9,344 nucleotides of DNA from an uncultured Streptococcus sp. (GTDB lineage Bacteria > Bacillota > Bacilli > Lactobacillales > Streptococcaceae): the NCBI RefSeq assembly GCF_938036805.1, contig NZ_CALHWC010000152.1, positions 1-9,344 on the forward strand. Direction: 5' to 3'. Positions 1 through 7,332 of this stretch are shown here, one piece after another. The number at the start of each line of letters is the position of its first letter. Within the stretch, counting starts at the first letter, position 1. The notes under the pieces are model-generated. The model was not told the origin of the DNA. It was given only the letters and a program-made list of their open reading frames with translations, and made no database searches. Made by a program: the position numbers and the translations under genes.

Positions 1-172
1 CAGGTTTTTCCTTTATTCTTGGCTTTTTCCCAAAAAATAACTGACTTGAAGGATACAATGCAAACACTTCATGATTCTGACGCTTTTGCTCAATCATTAA
101 ATCAGTGGCATAGCCAACTAATCCCCCAGTTCGCTCCGGAGAAAAGCCAATTGTGTAATGTAATATTTTCAT
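1..172 (-). CDS. Glycosyltransferase, N-terminal fragment (cut by window edge)
   Basis: The first 57 codons of a gene that runs off the low-coordinate end of the window. The ATG at 172-170 lies 4 bases after the wchF stop, so the gene belongs to the same polysaccharide operon. The protein opens with MKILHYTIGFSPERTGG, followed by a segment rich in helix formers and then a short strand (EVFALYP). A hydrophobic strand followed by a Gly-rich turn is typical of the N-terminal nucleotide-sugar-side Rossmann fold of GT4/GT-B transferases. No strong Shine-Dalgarno precedes the ATG; an A-rich stretch in the wchF tail is all I see, so translation is probably coupled to wchF. By position it should add the next sugar after rhamnose. 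In viridans receptor-polysaccharide loci a wef gene often follows wchF, but I cannot assign a symbol or sugar from 57 residues. Confidence 0.85.
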   Translation of the reverse strand, partial: MKILHYTIGFSPERTGGLVGYATDLMIEQKRQNHEVFALYPSSQLFFGKKPRIKEKP

Positions 173-176
173 ATAC

Positions 177-1349
177 TTATTTTGTAAACAAGGTCTCATA
201 CTCATCAACAATAAATTCCCAAGAAAAACGTTCTTTAACTTGTTTTGTTGACAGTTTGTTCATTTTTTCAATTTCTTCTTGTGACAATTCTTCGCTTATT
301 TTAATAATATGCTGGAGATTGTCTTTTCTCCAATAAATAGCCCCATCTTCACCAACTTCTCGGTTAAAACCAACATCTAGCAACAAATTAAGCTTTGTGG
401 ATGCCAGAGCTTCCAGTAGAGAAGGGTTTGTTCCACCGACTTCATGTCCATGGAAATAAGCAAAAGCATTCTCACGAATATACTTGAGTAATTCTTGGTC
501 ATAGACAGTACCGACAAATTTGACCCTAGGATCTTTGTCAAAACCAGTATCCTTGAGCAACTGATCGTAAAACTTATTTTGTTCTACATTTGCAATGAGA
601 ACAAAGTCTTTTTTAGAATTAGACTTCATAAATTCACGAATCATGGTCTCATAGTTGTTTTCGGGAACGAATCGTCCCACAACTAGATAATATCCGTTTT
701 CAGCAACACCCTTTTCGTGATACCAAGTACGAACTTTTTCGTCCTCAGGTTTTAAAACAGACTTACTTGTGTCTGTCCCGTAGGCGATATAAGTCGTCTT
801 TGGCTGGTACTGTTTATAGTCTTCTTGGATATATTTTTCGATATTTTTACTATCGCAAACCAATAAGTCCGCATGCTTGACCATGAGTTGCTCTGAGTAT
901 TTCCAATACTTACGGACGGGTAAGCTCCATTTTGCTCGGAGCCACTCATGCCCATCAGGATTGACAAATAAACTACCTCCGATAGCTTTGATTTTTTTCT
1001 TGAGTCCAGCGATAAAAGGTCCAATACGACAAGCTAAAATATAGAAAATAGGAGCCTCTTCTTTATTTGCTTTAGCGATTTCAATCGCCCTATTTACAGC
1101 AGCAATATCGTATGCAATGGCTCTAGCTGGCCCAATATTAGGCACATCAATATTGAAACAAATTGCCCCGTTGTGCTCAAACTGGTCATCTGTGATCCCA
1201 GACTTAGCTGAATTTTCACGCATACAGGCTACATAGTACTGTATACTCCTATCTTGCTGATATTCTGTTAATTTCTCAACAAAGGTTTCAAAGCCGCCGT
1301 ACTTGGCAGGGATTCCTTTTGAGCCTATGATATAAACGGACTTCTTCAT
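177..1349 (-). CDS. wchF: WchF-type rhamnosyltransferase (GT4 family)
   Basis: A 390-residue glycosyltransferase predicted to add L-rhamnose from dTDP-rhamnose to the lipid-linked glucose made by WchA, on the cytoplasmic membrane face. The N-terminus (YIIGSKGIPAKYGGFETF, residues 6-23) is the DUF1972/GT-B opening seen in the rhamnosyltransferase group. PDGHEWLRAKW lies at about 131-141. The C-terminal donor-binding half carries VGRFVPENNYE near 224-234 and GHEVGGTNPSLLEAL at 301-315, where the last Glu matches the GT4 E-x7-E region. I chose the ATG at 1349-1347 because AGGAG lies a few bases upstream. An in-frame GTG directly after the wchA stop (1379) would add ten residues but has no ribosome site at the right distance. 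Length and sequence agree with pneumococcal WchF as I remember it. The linkage (beta-1,4 to Glc) is family knowledge, not something visible here. Confidence 0.93.
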   Translation of the reverse strand: MKKSVYIIGSKGIPAKYGGFETFVEKLTEYQQDRSIQYYVACMRENSAKSGITDDQFEHNGAICFNIDVPNIGPARAIAYDIAAVNRAIEIAKANKEEAPIFYILACRIGPFIAGLKKKIKAIGGSLFVNPDGHEWLRAKWSLPVRKYWKYSEQLMVKHADLLVCDSKNIEKYIQEDYKQYQPKTTYIAYGTDTSKSVLKPEDEKVRTWYHEKGVAENGYYLVVGRFVPENNYETMIREFMKSNSKKDFVLIANVEQNKFYDQLLKDTGFDKDPRVKFVGTVYDQELLKYIRENAFAYFHGHEVGGTNPSLLEALASTKLNLLLDVGFNREVGEDGAIYWRKDNLQHIIKISEELSQEEIEKMNKLSTKQVKERFSWEFIVDEYETLFTK

Positions 1350-1379
1350 CTTTCTCCTATCAAGGAAGCGAAGTTTCAC

Positions 1380-2756
1380 TTACTTCGCTCCATCTTTCAT
1401 TAATACAACTTTGACAGTCTTTAGTAAAATTTTAATATCTGACCAGATGGTCCAATCATCAATATAGGACACATCTAGCTTTACAACATCATCAAAATTC
1501 GTGATTTCACTACGGCCGCTGACTTGCCAGAGGCCTGTGATACCTGGTTTGAAACTCAAACGTTTTTTCTGCTCAGGCGTGTATTTTTCATACTCATCCA
1601 CAGTTGGCGGACGCGTACCGACCAGACTCATATCGCCTTTGAGGACATTCCAAAACTGAGGCAACTCATCGAGACTTGTCTTGCGAATAAAGTGTCCAAT
1701 CGGCGTGATACGAGGGTCATTATCGACCTTAAACATACCGTCTGACATTGTATTCTGCGCCATCAGCTCTTTTTTACGCTCTTCCGCATCCACAGCCATA
1801 GAGCGGAATTTATAAAATTTAAAGATGCGACCATTCTTCCCAACTCGATCTTGAGAGAAAATAGCTGGACCACCATCTTTTTTGATCTGAGGCACTAGGA
1901 AAATAGCAGCTATCCCACAGAGCAGTAAGCCAAAGAGGGCACCGACAATGTCCAGAAGCCGTTTCAAAAGGACATGGTAGTAACTATAGAAACGGCTTGA
2001 AAACGTCACGATATTAAAACCAGCCACATTACGAATGCGCTTCTCGCCATTGGTTGGGAAATCTAGGGCATTGATATTAACATTGACATCGATTCCCATA
2101 TGCTCAAACTGAGAAATCAAATCTTCCAAGCGATAGAGATCGCTAGGTAAATTGATAAACACTTCATCCACTACCGACCGAGTCGCATACTCAATCATAT
2201 CTTTTTCCAGCACCACATCAAAAGCAGAACTTGTGAAGGAAGGATCATCCACTACTGTGACTGCCACTATCTGACCGCCAAAGTCTTGGGCCTTTTCTAT
2301 TTGAGCAAAAAACTTTTCTATCCTAGAACTTGTAGTAATGACAAAAACCTTTGTACTGTTTTTTGACCGAGCATGAATAGACGAATAGTAGTTTTTAAAC
2401 AAAATATTGGCTGCGTAAACTAGTAGGCCATTTAGTAAGATAAAATAGATGAGTCCCCGTCGCGAGATAGAAAAATGTTCCTCCATGATAAAGGAAGCAA
2501 AAGTGACAAAAAGAGCATAGAAGGCACTATATTTTAAAGTTTGGATAAACTCTACAAAGTAACCTCTACGGAAAAAGTGATGAAAATAATTGCTGATGTA
2601 AAAAGCAAGAATATGAAGCAAAGAGAGGATAAAGACACTTGTCCTTGTCAAGTCAGAATTAGAAATAAGGCTCACTAAAACCGCTGCTAGCATAGACACC
2701 AGCAGTTCCAATACAGCTACTCCTAACTCTTGAATTTCCCTTTGCTTTCTAAACAT
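1380..2756 (-). CDS. wchA: Undecaprenyl-phosphate sugar-1-phosphate transferase (initiating enzyme)
   Basis: A 458-residue polyprenyl-phosphate hexose-1-phosphate transferase of the WbaP/CpsE type, which starts each repeat unit by moving sugar-1-phosphate from UDP-sugar to undecaprenyl phosphate. Four hydrophobic segments lie at roughly 10-32, 40-60, 72-92 and 100-120. A soluble CoA-binding-like domain spans about 135-250. A further hydrophobic segment at 262-290 leads into the catalytic bacterial sugar transferase domain. That domain shows KFYKFRSM (313-320), SLDELPQFWNVLKGDMSLVG (361-380, with the Asp-Glu pair expected at the active site), GTRPP, KPGITGLWQVSGRS (403-416) and LDVSYIDDW (428-436). 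The start ATG is 3 bases after the wze stop. An ATG overlapping that stop is useless because its frame closes after three codons. Glucose as the sugar is inferred from the adjacent wchF; a Gal-specific relative would look similar. Confidence 0.93.
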   Translation of the reverse strand: MFRKQREIQELGVAVLELLVSMLAAVLVSLISNSDLTRTSVFILSLLHILAFYISNYFHHFFRRGYFVEFIQTLKYSAFYALFVTFASFIMEEHFSISRRGLIYFILLNGLLVYAANILFKNYYSSIHARSKNSTKVFVITTSSRIEKFFAQIEKAQDFGGQIVAVTVVDDPSFTSSAFDVVLEKDMIEYATRSVVDEVFINLPSDLYRLEDLISQFEHMGIDVNVNINALDFPTNGEKRIRNVAGFNIVTFSSRFYSYYHVLLKRLLDIVGALFGLLLCGIAAIFLVPQIKKDGGPAIFSQDRVGKNGRIFKFYKFRSMAVDAEERKKELMAQNTMSDGMFKVDNDPRITPIGHFIRKTSLDELPQFWNVLKGDMSLVGTRPPTVDEYEKYTPEQKKRLSFKPGITGLWQVSGRSEITNFDDVVKLDVSYIDDWTIWSDIKILLKTVKVVLMKDGAK

Positions 2757-2759
2757 ACA

Positions 2760-3476
2760 TTACTTCTCGCTTTTCTTTTCTTCTTCTCTCAAACGATCTC
2801 CATAGTTTCCGTAGGAACCATAGAAACCGTATTTATCTGCTTCGACATTATATTTATTTAAGATTACACCAAGGAAAGGTGTAGAGGACTGCTCCAGCTG
2901 GGTCTTAGACTTTTGAACCATTTTCCGTTTCACTACATTACTAGCAACTACTAACATGCTTGCATCACAAAACTTGGAAATAAGGGTCGCATCTATGACC
3001 ATACCGATAGGAGGAGTATCCACAATAATATAATCATAATGGCGACGGAGAACATCCATCATTACCTCAAACTTTTCGCTCTGCACAAGTGCCGTTGGAT
3101 TTGGTGAGGCTTGCCCTGAAGTGATAACAAAGAGATTTTCCTCATCCGTTTCACACAATCCTTGCGATAAGTCTGTATTTCCAGACAAGTACTCTGTTAG
3201 GCCTGTGATTTTCTCAGTACTCCTAAAAACACCACCAAGCATCTTAGAATTTCGAATATCCGCATCAATCAAAAGAGTCTTGTAACCTGCCTTAGCAAAT
3301 GTCAGAGCCAGATTCGTTGATGTTGTCGTCTTTCCTTCCCCTGGGAAGGTAGAACTCACAGCAATCACTTTGATGTTCTCGCCACTAAGTTGGATATTGG
3401 TTCGAAGAGCATTGTAATACTCCTCTACCCTCGAAATAGAAAGTTTTTTCTTTTTTGCTAACTCTAGTATTGGCAT
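2760..3476 (-). CDS. wze: Wze (CpsD) autophosphorylating BY-kinase
   Basis: A 238-residue bacterial tyrosine kinase that, with the membrane activator Wzd, controls capsule chain length and export. It shows Walker A SSTFPGEGKTTTS (41-53, Lys49), Walker A' TLLIDADIR (67-75, Asp71 and Asp73) and Walker B YIIVDTPP (149-156). The C-terminal tail holds the phosphoacceptor cluster YGFYGSYGNYG (216-226), four tyrosines each three residues apart, followed by a charged end. There is no membrane segment, as expected for the Gram-positive two-protein arrangement in which transmembrane and kinase parts are separate genes. The start ATG is 8 bases after the wzd stop and TAGGAG overlaps that stop, so expression of the two partners is tied together. 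Its phosphotyrosines are the expected substrate of the Wzh phosphatase encoded upstream. Equivalent to pneumococcal CpsD. Confidence 0.96.
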   Translation of the reverse strand: MPILELAKKKKLSISRVEEYYNALRTNIQLSGENIKVIAVSSTFPGEGKTTTSTNLALTFAKAGYKTLLIDADIRNSKMLGGVFRSTEKITGLTEYLSGNTDLSQGLCETDEENLFVITSGQASPNPTALVQSEKFEVMMDVLRRHYDYIIVDTPPIGMVIDATLISKFCDASMLVVASNVVKRKMVQKSKTQLEQSSTPFLGVILNKYNVEADKYGFYGSYGNYGDRLREEEKKSEK

Positions 3477-3484
3477 TATATCTC

Positions 3485-4180
3485 CTAACCTACCTTACTC
3501 ATATCTGGAACGACACCAAGTAAAGTCATTCCTAAGACTTCTTCAATATCTTCTGGCTTCTTGACACGGTCATCAAGGATCTCAACAATCACTACTACAA
3601 TAACCATCAAGACACCACCCGCAAGCACTCCAATGATGGTATTGCGACGGATGTTCGGAGAAGACGGTGTTTTTGGTGTTTCTGCTTCTTCCAGCGTTGT
3701 AACGTCGGATACCTTGGTGACAGCGATGATTTTCTCAGCAGCGACTTCACGTAAGGTATTGGCGATACGGCTAGCTTCTGCCGGATCCGCATGCGTCACT
3801 GTAATAGACACAATCCGAGTATCTGTTGGTACAGTCACAGTAACCTTAGATGCCAAGTCAGATGGTGAGCCTGACAGCTTCAATTCTGAAATGACGGATG
3901 CCAAGACATCTTGAGACAGGATAATTTCCTTGTAGTCCTTTACCAGATACGAACCAGCCTGTAAGTCTTGGTTGGTCAAAGCAGGATTGTCGCCCTGCTG
4001 ACGATTGACAACGTAGATACGCGTCGTGCTCTTATAGGTAGGCTTGGCAATAAAAACGCTATAACCTAGGGCTAGAATCCCCGTCAACAAGGCAGTTAAA
4101 ATTATTAAAAATTTCCGTTTCCAAATTGTCTTCAACAGAGACAACACATCGATTTCGATCATTTGATTTTCTTGATTCAT
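3485..4180 (-). CDS. wzd: Wzd (CpsC) polysaccharide co-polymerase / kinase activator
   Basis: A 231-residue membrane protein of the Wzz/chain-length-determinant family. A first membrane segment lies at about 23-44 (KFLIILTALLTGILALGYSV). An extracellular domain of about 130 residues follows, with the Wzz-like opening PTYKSTTRIYVVN. A second segment spans about 181-202, preceded by a Pro-rich stretch (TPKTPSSPN) typical of the region before the second helix. The short cytoplasmic tail (DDRVKKPEDIEEVLGMTLLG) is the kind that docks and activates the separate BY-kinase Wze. GGAG lies 11 bases before the ATG, a slightly long spacing. The gap to wzh upstream is 28 bases, the widest inside the operon. 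Equivalent to pneumococcal CpsC. Confidence 0.95.
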   Translation of the reverse strand: MNQENQMIEIDVLSLLKTIWKRKFLIILTALLTGILALGYSVFIAKPTYKSTTRIYVVNRQQGDNPALTNQDLQAGSYLVKDYKEIILSQDVLASVISELKLSGSPSDLASKVTVTVPTDTRIVSITVTHADPAEASRIANTLREVAAEKIIAVTKVSDVTTLEEAETPKTPSSPNIRRNTIIGVLAGGVLMVIVVVIVEILDDRVKKPEDIEEVLGMTLLGVVPDMSKVG

Positions 4181-4208
4181 GTATTTACTTTCTCCAGAGT
4201 TTGATTGA

Positions 4209-4940
4209 TTAAATAAACTCGTTACTTAATAAGATTTCTTGGTTTGTCTTAAAGAGTTCTTCCGCACGCGCAGCACCATATTTTTTCGCGACAATCTGAT
4301 AGGCCTTTTGCATATAAGGCGGTCTGTCATCGAGATTGTGCATATCGCTGGCAACGAAATGAACCAAGTCCCGTTCCAGAAAGAACTGAACACGCTTTTT
4401 CATAAATTTGTAACGATCACCAAAGAGCTTAGGTTTCAAAACGTTTGAACTATTGACCTGCATATAGCAGCCCATATTGATCAATTCGCTGACCCTGTCC
4501 TCATCATTTTCCAGACAGTGATAGCGCTCAATATGTGCCACTACCGGAGTCATACCGAGGCGAATGACATTGCCCAAGGCGGAATGAATATCCTTGTAGG
4601 GTGTATTCATACTAAACTCGATCAAGACATACTTGGTGCCACCTAGACTGGGAAATGTCCCCTCTTCTAGCTTTTTCAAAATATCACTAGTATAGTAAAT
4701 CTCCGCTCCATATAGCACGGTCAAGTCGTCAGCAACTTGCTTGGCCAAGTCCTGCACTTGCTTGAAGTTTGCTGCAATCTTTTCTTCAGGCGTTTCAAAC
4801 ATGCCCTTTCGGCGATGAGAAGTAGAAATAATGGTGCGAACGCCCTGACGATAGCTTTCTTCGAGCAGACGTCGGCTATCCTCTAGTGTCTTAGGGCCGT
4901 CATCCACATCAAAAATGATATGCGAGTGAATATCAATCAT
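4209..4940 (-). CDS. wzh: Wzh (CpsB) PHP-type protein-tyrosine phosphatase
   Basis: A 243-residue metal-dependent phosphatase of the PHP superfamily that removes phosphate from the tyrosine cluster of Wze, resetting the kinase cycle. The metal-binding pattern is complete: IHSH (4-7, His5 and His7), DVDDG (11-15), TSHR with His42, GAEIYY with Glu80, EFS with Glu108, AHIERY with His136, and SDMHN with Asp199 and His201. There is no signal peptide or membrane segment, so it should be cytoplasmic. The start is 3 bases after the wzg stop, with GGAAGGGAAG in the wzg tail serving as ribosome site, so coupling to wzg is likely. Equivalent to pneumococcal CpsB; length matches the family. Confidence 0.96.
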   Translation of the reverse strand: MIDIHSHIIFDVDDGPKTLEDSRRLLEESYRQGVRTIISTSHRRKGMFETPEEKIAANFKQVQDLAKQVADDLTVLYGAEIYYTSDILKKLEEGTFPSLGGTKYVLIEFSMNTPYKDIHSALGNVIRLGMTPVVAHIERYHCLENDEDRVSELINMGCYMQVNSSNVLKPKLFGDRYKFMKKRVQFFLERDLVHFVASDMHNLDDRPPYMQKAYQIVAKKYGAARAEELFKTNQEILLSNEFI

Positions 4941-4943
4941 GCT

Positions 4944-6401
4944 TTACTTCCCTTCCATTACTTCCTGAATCGCTGCTTTGGCAGCTGCCAAACTATTTTG
5001 ATCAATTTCCATCATGTAAAGATTGGCTTCTGGCATTGCATGGGAAGGCAGACCTGTATTTCCAGTTCCGGTCAAGGCCTGAGAAGTCACGTTATAACTT
5101 CCGCCTGACTCTAGCTGAGTATTGATCAGATTCATCATCGTTTCCAAGCTCATATCGGTCTGGACAGAATCCTGTAGTCCTGAAAGAATGGCATTGTAAT
5201 TCTTCAGTGCATCTGTCGAAGTCAGTTTCTTAATGACCGCTGCAATAACCTTTTCTTGATTCTTACCACGATCATTATCTCCACCATTTAGAGAATAACG
5301 CTCACGGACGAAGCCTAGAGCTTGGTCAGAGTTCAGATGGACCTTACCTACAGGGAAATGGTAATTGCCGTGCAGACTAGTGAATTCTTGGTCGTTCTCA
5401 ATATCAATTCCGCCCAGCAAGTCAATCAACTTGAGGAAGGATGTGAAATTCAGGCGCACATAGTAATTCAAATCAATACCGTAGAGGTTCTCCAAGGTGT
5501 GAACGGAAGCATCTACACCGTAAATACCCGCGTGGGTCAGCTTATCCGACTGATTGAGGCCACCGTCTGCAATTGGAACATAGGCATCCCGTGGAGTCGT
5601 CGTCAGCAAGACTTTCTTGGTCTTACGGTTGACTGTCATGATAATATTGACATCCGAGCGTGACACAGAAGAAATCGGTCCATAAGTGTCAATACCACTG
5701 ACATAGATATTGAAGACTTCTGCATTTGGATCTTGCTTGCCGATAGCTGTATCAATCTTCTTGCTCATCTTGTGAGTGTAGATTTTTTTAATCTTAGAAG
5801 CATAGTCAGGGTCTTCTCCACGAATGGTATCTTCAAAGACACTATTCAAGACCATGGCCTTGGCTTCACCAGAAGTCAGTGACTTATAGGCAGCTAGATA
5901 AGAAGAAGCTGTATCCACTGTCAGCTCATGTCCTTGTGTTTGACTGATATTTTTCATCAGCGCTTGGACATTGTCTTGGTCATTGCCTGATGGCGCCAAG
6001 ACATTTGTCAACTGCTTGAGGTCCTTAACATCACTATCTGCCGGCACCACGATACTCATCTCATACTCAGAGTAGTTGGAAGTAGAGTTGACACCTGCTG
6101 ACAAGTCGACCAAACCTTTCACAGCATACATAGATACTGAACCCACAAGTAGAGCTAGTATCAGGAGGGCGCTAGTCGCCTTCCCTGCCTTCCCCTTTAA
6201 AATGAGGAATCCTGACAAGGCTGCCACTGCTAGGATGAGGACTGCCACTAAGATATTCACATAGCGAAAAGCTAGAAAATGATAGCGGAAAATTGTGAAA
6301 ATCAAGAAAGCCGCTAACAAAGTATAGACACCCAAGAGGGTGCTGTTAACTATTTTTAATCGATTGCTTTTCTTTTTAGATTTTTTTGATCTCTGATACA
6401 T
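4944..6401 (-). CDS. wzg: Wzg (CpsA), LytR-CpsA-Psr family polysaccharide attachment protein
   Basis: A 485-residue membrane protein, the first gene of the polysaccharide operon. The very basic N-terminus (KKSKKKSNR) precedes three hydrophobic segments at about 17-38, 44-68 and 74-94. An accessory extracellular domain (about 105-225) comes next. The LCP catalytic domain follows (about 230-395) with SGIDTYGPISSVSRSDVNI (235-253), TTTPRDAYVPI (267-277) and FVRERYSLNGGDNDRGKNQ (364-382). The conserved Asp and Arg residues expected to hold the polyprenyl pyrophosphate are present. LCP proteins transfer finished polymer from undecaprenyl carrier to the cell wall outside the membrane; calling the gene a transcriptional regulator, as older annotations do, is probably wrong. 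The start is preceded by AAGGTGA touching the ATG, an unusually close ribosome site, but no better start is visible. A promoter lies just upstream. Confidence 0.95.
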   Translation of the reverse strand: MYQRSKKSKKKSNRLKIVNSTLLGVYTLLAAFLIFTIFRYHFLAFRYVNILVAVLILAVAALSGFLILKGKAGKATSALLILALLVGSVSMYAVKGLVDLSAGVNSTSNYSEYEMSIVVPADSDVKDLKQLTNVLAPSGNDQDNVQALMKNISQTQGHELTVDTASSYLAAYKSLTSGEAKAMVLNSVFEDTIRGEDPDYASKIKKIYTHKMSKKIDTAIGKQDPNAEVFNIYVSGIDTYGPISSVSRSDVNIIMTVNRKTKKVLLTTTPRDAYVPIADGGLNQSDKLTHAGIYGVDASVHTLENLYGIDLNYYVRLNFTSFLKLIDLLGGIDIENDQEFTSLHGNYHFPVGKVHLNSDQALGFVRERYSLNGGDNDRGKNQEKVIAAVIKKLTSTDALKNYNAILSGLQDSVQTDMSLETMMNLINTQLESGGSYNVTSQALTGTGNTGLPSHAMPEANLYMMEIDQNSLAAAKAAIQEVMEGK

Positions 6402-6438
6402 TCACCTTACTACTTTCTGTGCAAAATTACTCTAGTCT

Positions 6439-6467
6439 ATTATAGCATAAAAACATGGCTTTTTTAA
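6439..6467 (-). promoter_or_regulatory. Extended -10 promoter of the polysaccharide operon
   Basis: Read on the minus strand there is a perfect TATAAT at 6444-6439 preceded by TGC, giving the extended -10 form TGnTATAAT. Seventeen bases upstream is TTAAAA (6467-6462), a 4/6 match to the -35 consensus. Initiation would fall near 6432, leaving a leader of about 30 bases before the wzg ATG. This is the only strong promoter-like site I see in the junction between the two operons. It is a housekeeping sigma-factor type call from sequence alone; no start site has been measured. Confidence 0.75.
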
Positions 6468-6470
6468 GAA

Positions 6471-6482
6471 ATTCTTAAGAAT
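6471..6482. promoter_or_regulatory. Perfect 12-base palindrome beside the wzg -35 element
   Basis: ATTCTTAAGAAT is a perfect palindrome ending 3 bases upstream of the -35 hexamer of the wzg promoter. A second TTCTTAA follows it on the minus strand and overlaps the -35 region, so the site reads as one full and one partial repeat. Position and symmetry would suit a repressor or activator dimer. The DNA is AT-rich, so chance is a real alternative, and I do not know a regulator with this site. Confidence 0.35.
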
Positions 6483-6766
6483 ATTACATAATTGTAAAAA
6501 AATCCTATTTTTTTGTCAACGACTTCAACTTTGAAATCGAATTCAAGCCAAAGCATAGAAAAATAAAGCGATACCAAGGCATTGACACCGCTTTTTCTGA
6601 TAAGGAAAATAGAGCTTGGGTCATGAACTCTGAGAGTCACTTGCATCATCGTAAGCACATTTTAAAAAACATGGACAAACTTGAACTACATGTCCTGTTT
6701 TTATACTGGAAATTCTACTCCAATCTAGATGATTACAGCAAGCCATCTCGATCAACTTGCTCATAG
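6479..6766 (+). pseudogene. Start-less open frame on the plus strand, possible gene relic
   Basis: Between the stop at 6476-6478 and the TAG at 6764-6766 the plus strand is open for 95 codons but has no usable start; the first ATG in frame is over 40 codons in. The translation is plausible as protein (for example FEIEFKPKHRKIKRYQGID, then HLHHRKHILKNMDKLELHV), with many codons ending in C or G in otherwise AT-rich DNA, which suggests former coding sequence. The last 34 bases run antisense into the nrdG end and are certainly not native. The frame also crosses the terminator-like hairpin, so any real relic probably ends near 6660. I do not recognise a family. It may be the tail of a gene lost when the polysaccharide locus was placed here, or chance. 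Confidence 0.3.
6665..6702 (-). terminator. Rho-independent terminator after nrdG
   Basis: Arms at 6665-6677 and 6691-6702 form AAAAACATGGACA against TGTCCTGTTTTT, a stem of 12 pairs with a single unpaired T, around a loop of 13 bases. On the minus strand the stem ends in TGTTTTTT, supplying the T-run for transcripts leaving nrdG about 30 bases after its stop. On the plus strand it also ends in a T-run, so it could act in both directions. The stem is AT-rich with a short GC core, so it may be leaky, letting some nrd transcription enter the polysaccharide operon. Confidence 0.6.
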
Positions 6767-7332
6767 GTTTGGAGGCCATCATTGAGCTTGTCCCAGATGA
6801 CTACCTGTCCTGATCGAAGAGACTTCTGCACATCAATGATGCGCTGATTAGAGGAACCACGAAATTGTAGCATGAGATTTTTCTTCGTGATATCAAAACG
6901 GCCGTCCACCAAGATGTCAATCAAACTCAGCAGCTCCAGCTTGTCCTCCGTTTCCAGCATCATCTCCTCCCAGGTGTAGCCCGTCCAAGACCAGATATCC
7001 TTGTCCGGCAGCTCTCTCCGAATCCGCTTAACCAAGGGCAGGAGAATGCCTGTATTGAGAAATGGCTCGCCGCCTAGAAGGGTCAGTCCCTGCACATAAG
7101 GCTCCGCCAAGTCTTTCATAATCTGCTCCTCCAACTCTTGCGTATAAGGAATGCCAGCATTGAAAGACCAAGTTGCTGCATTATAGCAGCCCTCACAGTG
7201 AAACATACAGCCACTGACATAGAGGGAGTTGCGGACACCTTCGCCATCCACAAAGTTAAAGGCCTTATAGTCAATGATTCGCCCCTTGCTAAGCTCCTCA
7301 CTTTTCCATTCTTGAGGTTTGGGATTGTTCAT
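6733..7332 (-). CDS. nrdG: Anaerobic ribonucleotide reductase activating protein, radical SAM (NrdG)
   Basis: A 199-residue radical-SAM activase that uses a [4Fe-4S] cluster and S-adenosylmethionine to place the glycyl radical on NrdD under anaerobic conditions. The cluster motif CMFHCEGC gives Cys42, Cys46 and Cys49 in CxxxCxxC spacing. The SAM-binding GGEP motif is at 87-90, and VDGRF (142-146) and FRGSSNQR (157-164) are typical of NrdG. The frame stays open well upstream, but I start at the ATG 7332-7330: GGAGG sits 6 bases before it, while the ATG two codons earlier abuts GGAGG with no spacing. The gene begins 35 bases inside the preceding GNAT gene, so its translation is probably coupled to it. 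Length matches streptococcal NrdG. It is the last gene of the nrd operon. Confidence 0.95.
   Translation of the reverse strand: MNNPKPQEWKSEELSKGRIIDYKAFNFVDGEGVRNSLYVSGCMFHCEGCYNAATWSFNAGIPYTQELEEQIMKDLAEPYVQGLTLLGGEPFLNTGILLPLVKRIRRELPDKDIWSWTGYTWEEMMLETEDKLELLSLIDILVDGRFDITKKNLMLQFRGSSNQRIIDVQKSLRSGQVVIWDKLNDGLQTYEQVDRDGLL

Noticed and set aside
19..336. 105-codon plus-strand open frame at the left edge
   Set aside because: Overlaps the start of the next glycosyltransferase and the end of wchF on the other strand, both clearly coding.
1350..1379. Ten-residue N-terminal extension of WchF from a GTG directly after the wchA stop
   Set aside because: No ribosome site at a usable distance from the GTG, whereas AGGAG lies just before the ATG at 1349, and the family begins at that ATG.
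3561..3914. 117-codon plus-strand open frame opposite wzd
   Set aside because: It is the antisense shadow of a clear CpsC-type gene, rich in Ser/Thr/Val repeats expected from reversed codons, with no supporting start context.
5322..5663. 113-codon plus-strand open frame opposite wzg
   Set aside because: Lies entirely over the conserved LCP domain of wzg, which explains the openness; no family resemblance.
6464..6658. 64-codon minus-strand open frame in the nrdG-wzg junction
   Set aside because: It overlaps the wzg -35 element and palindrome, has no ribosome site, and its residue composition looks less like protein than the opposite-strand frame.
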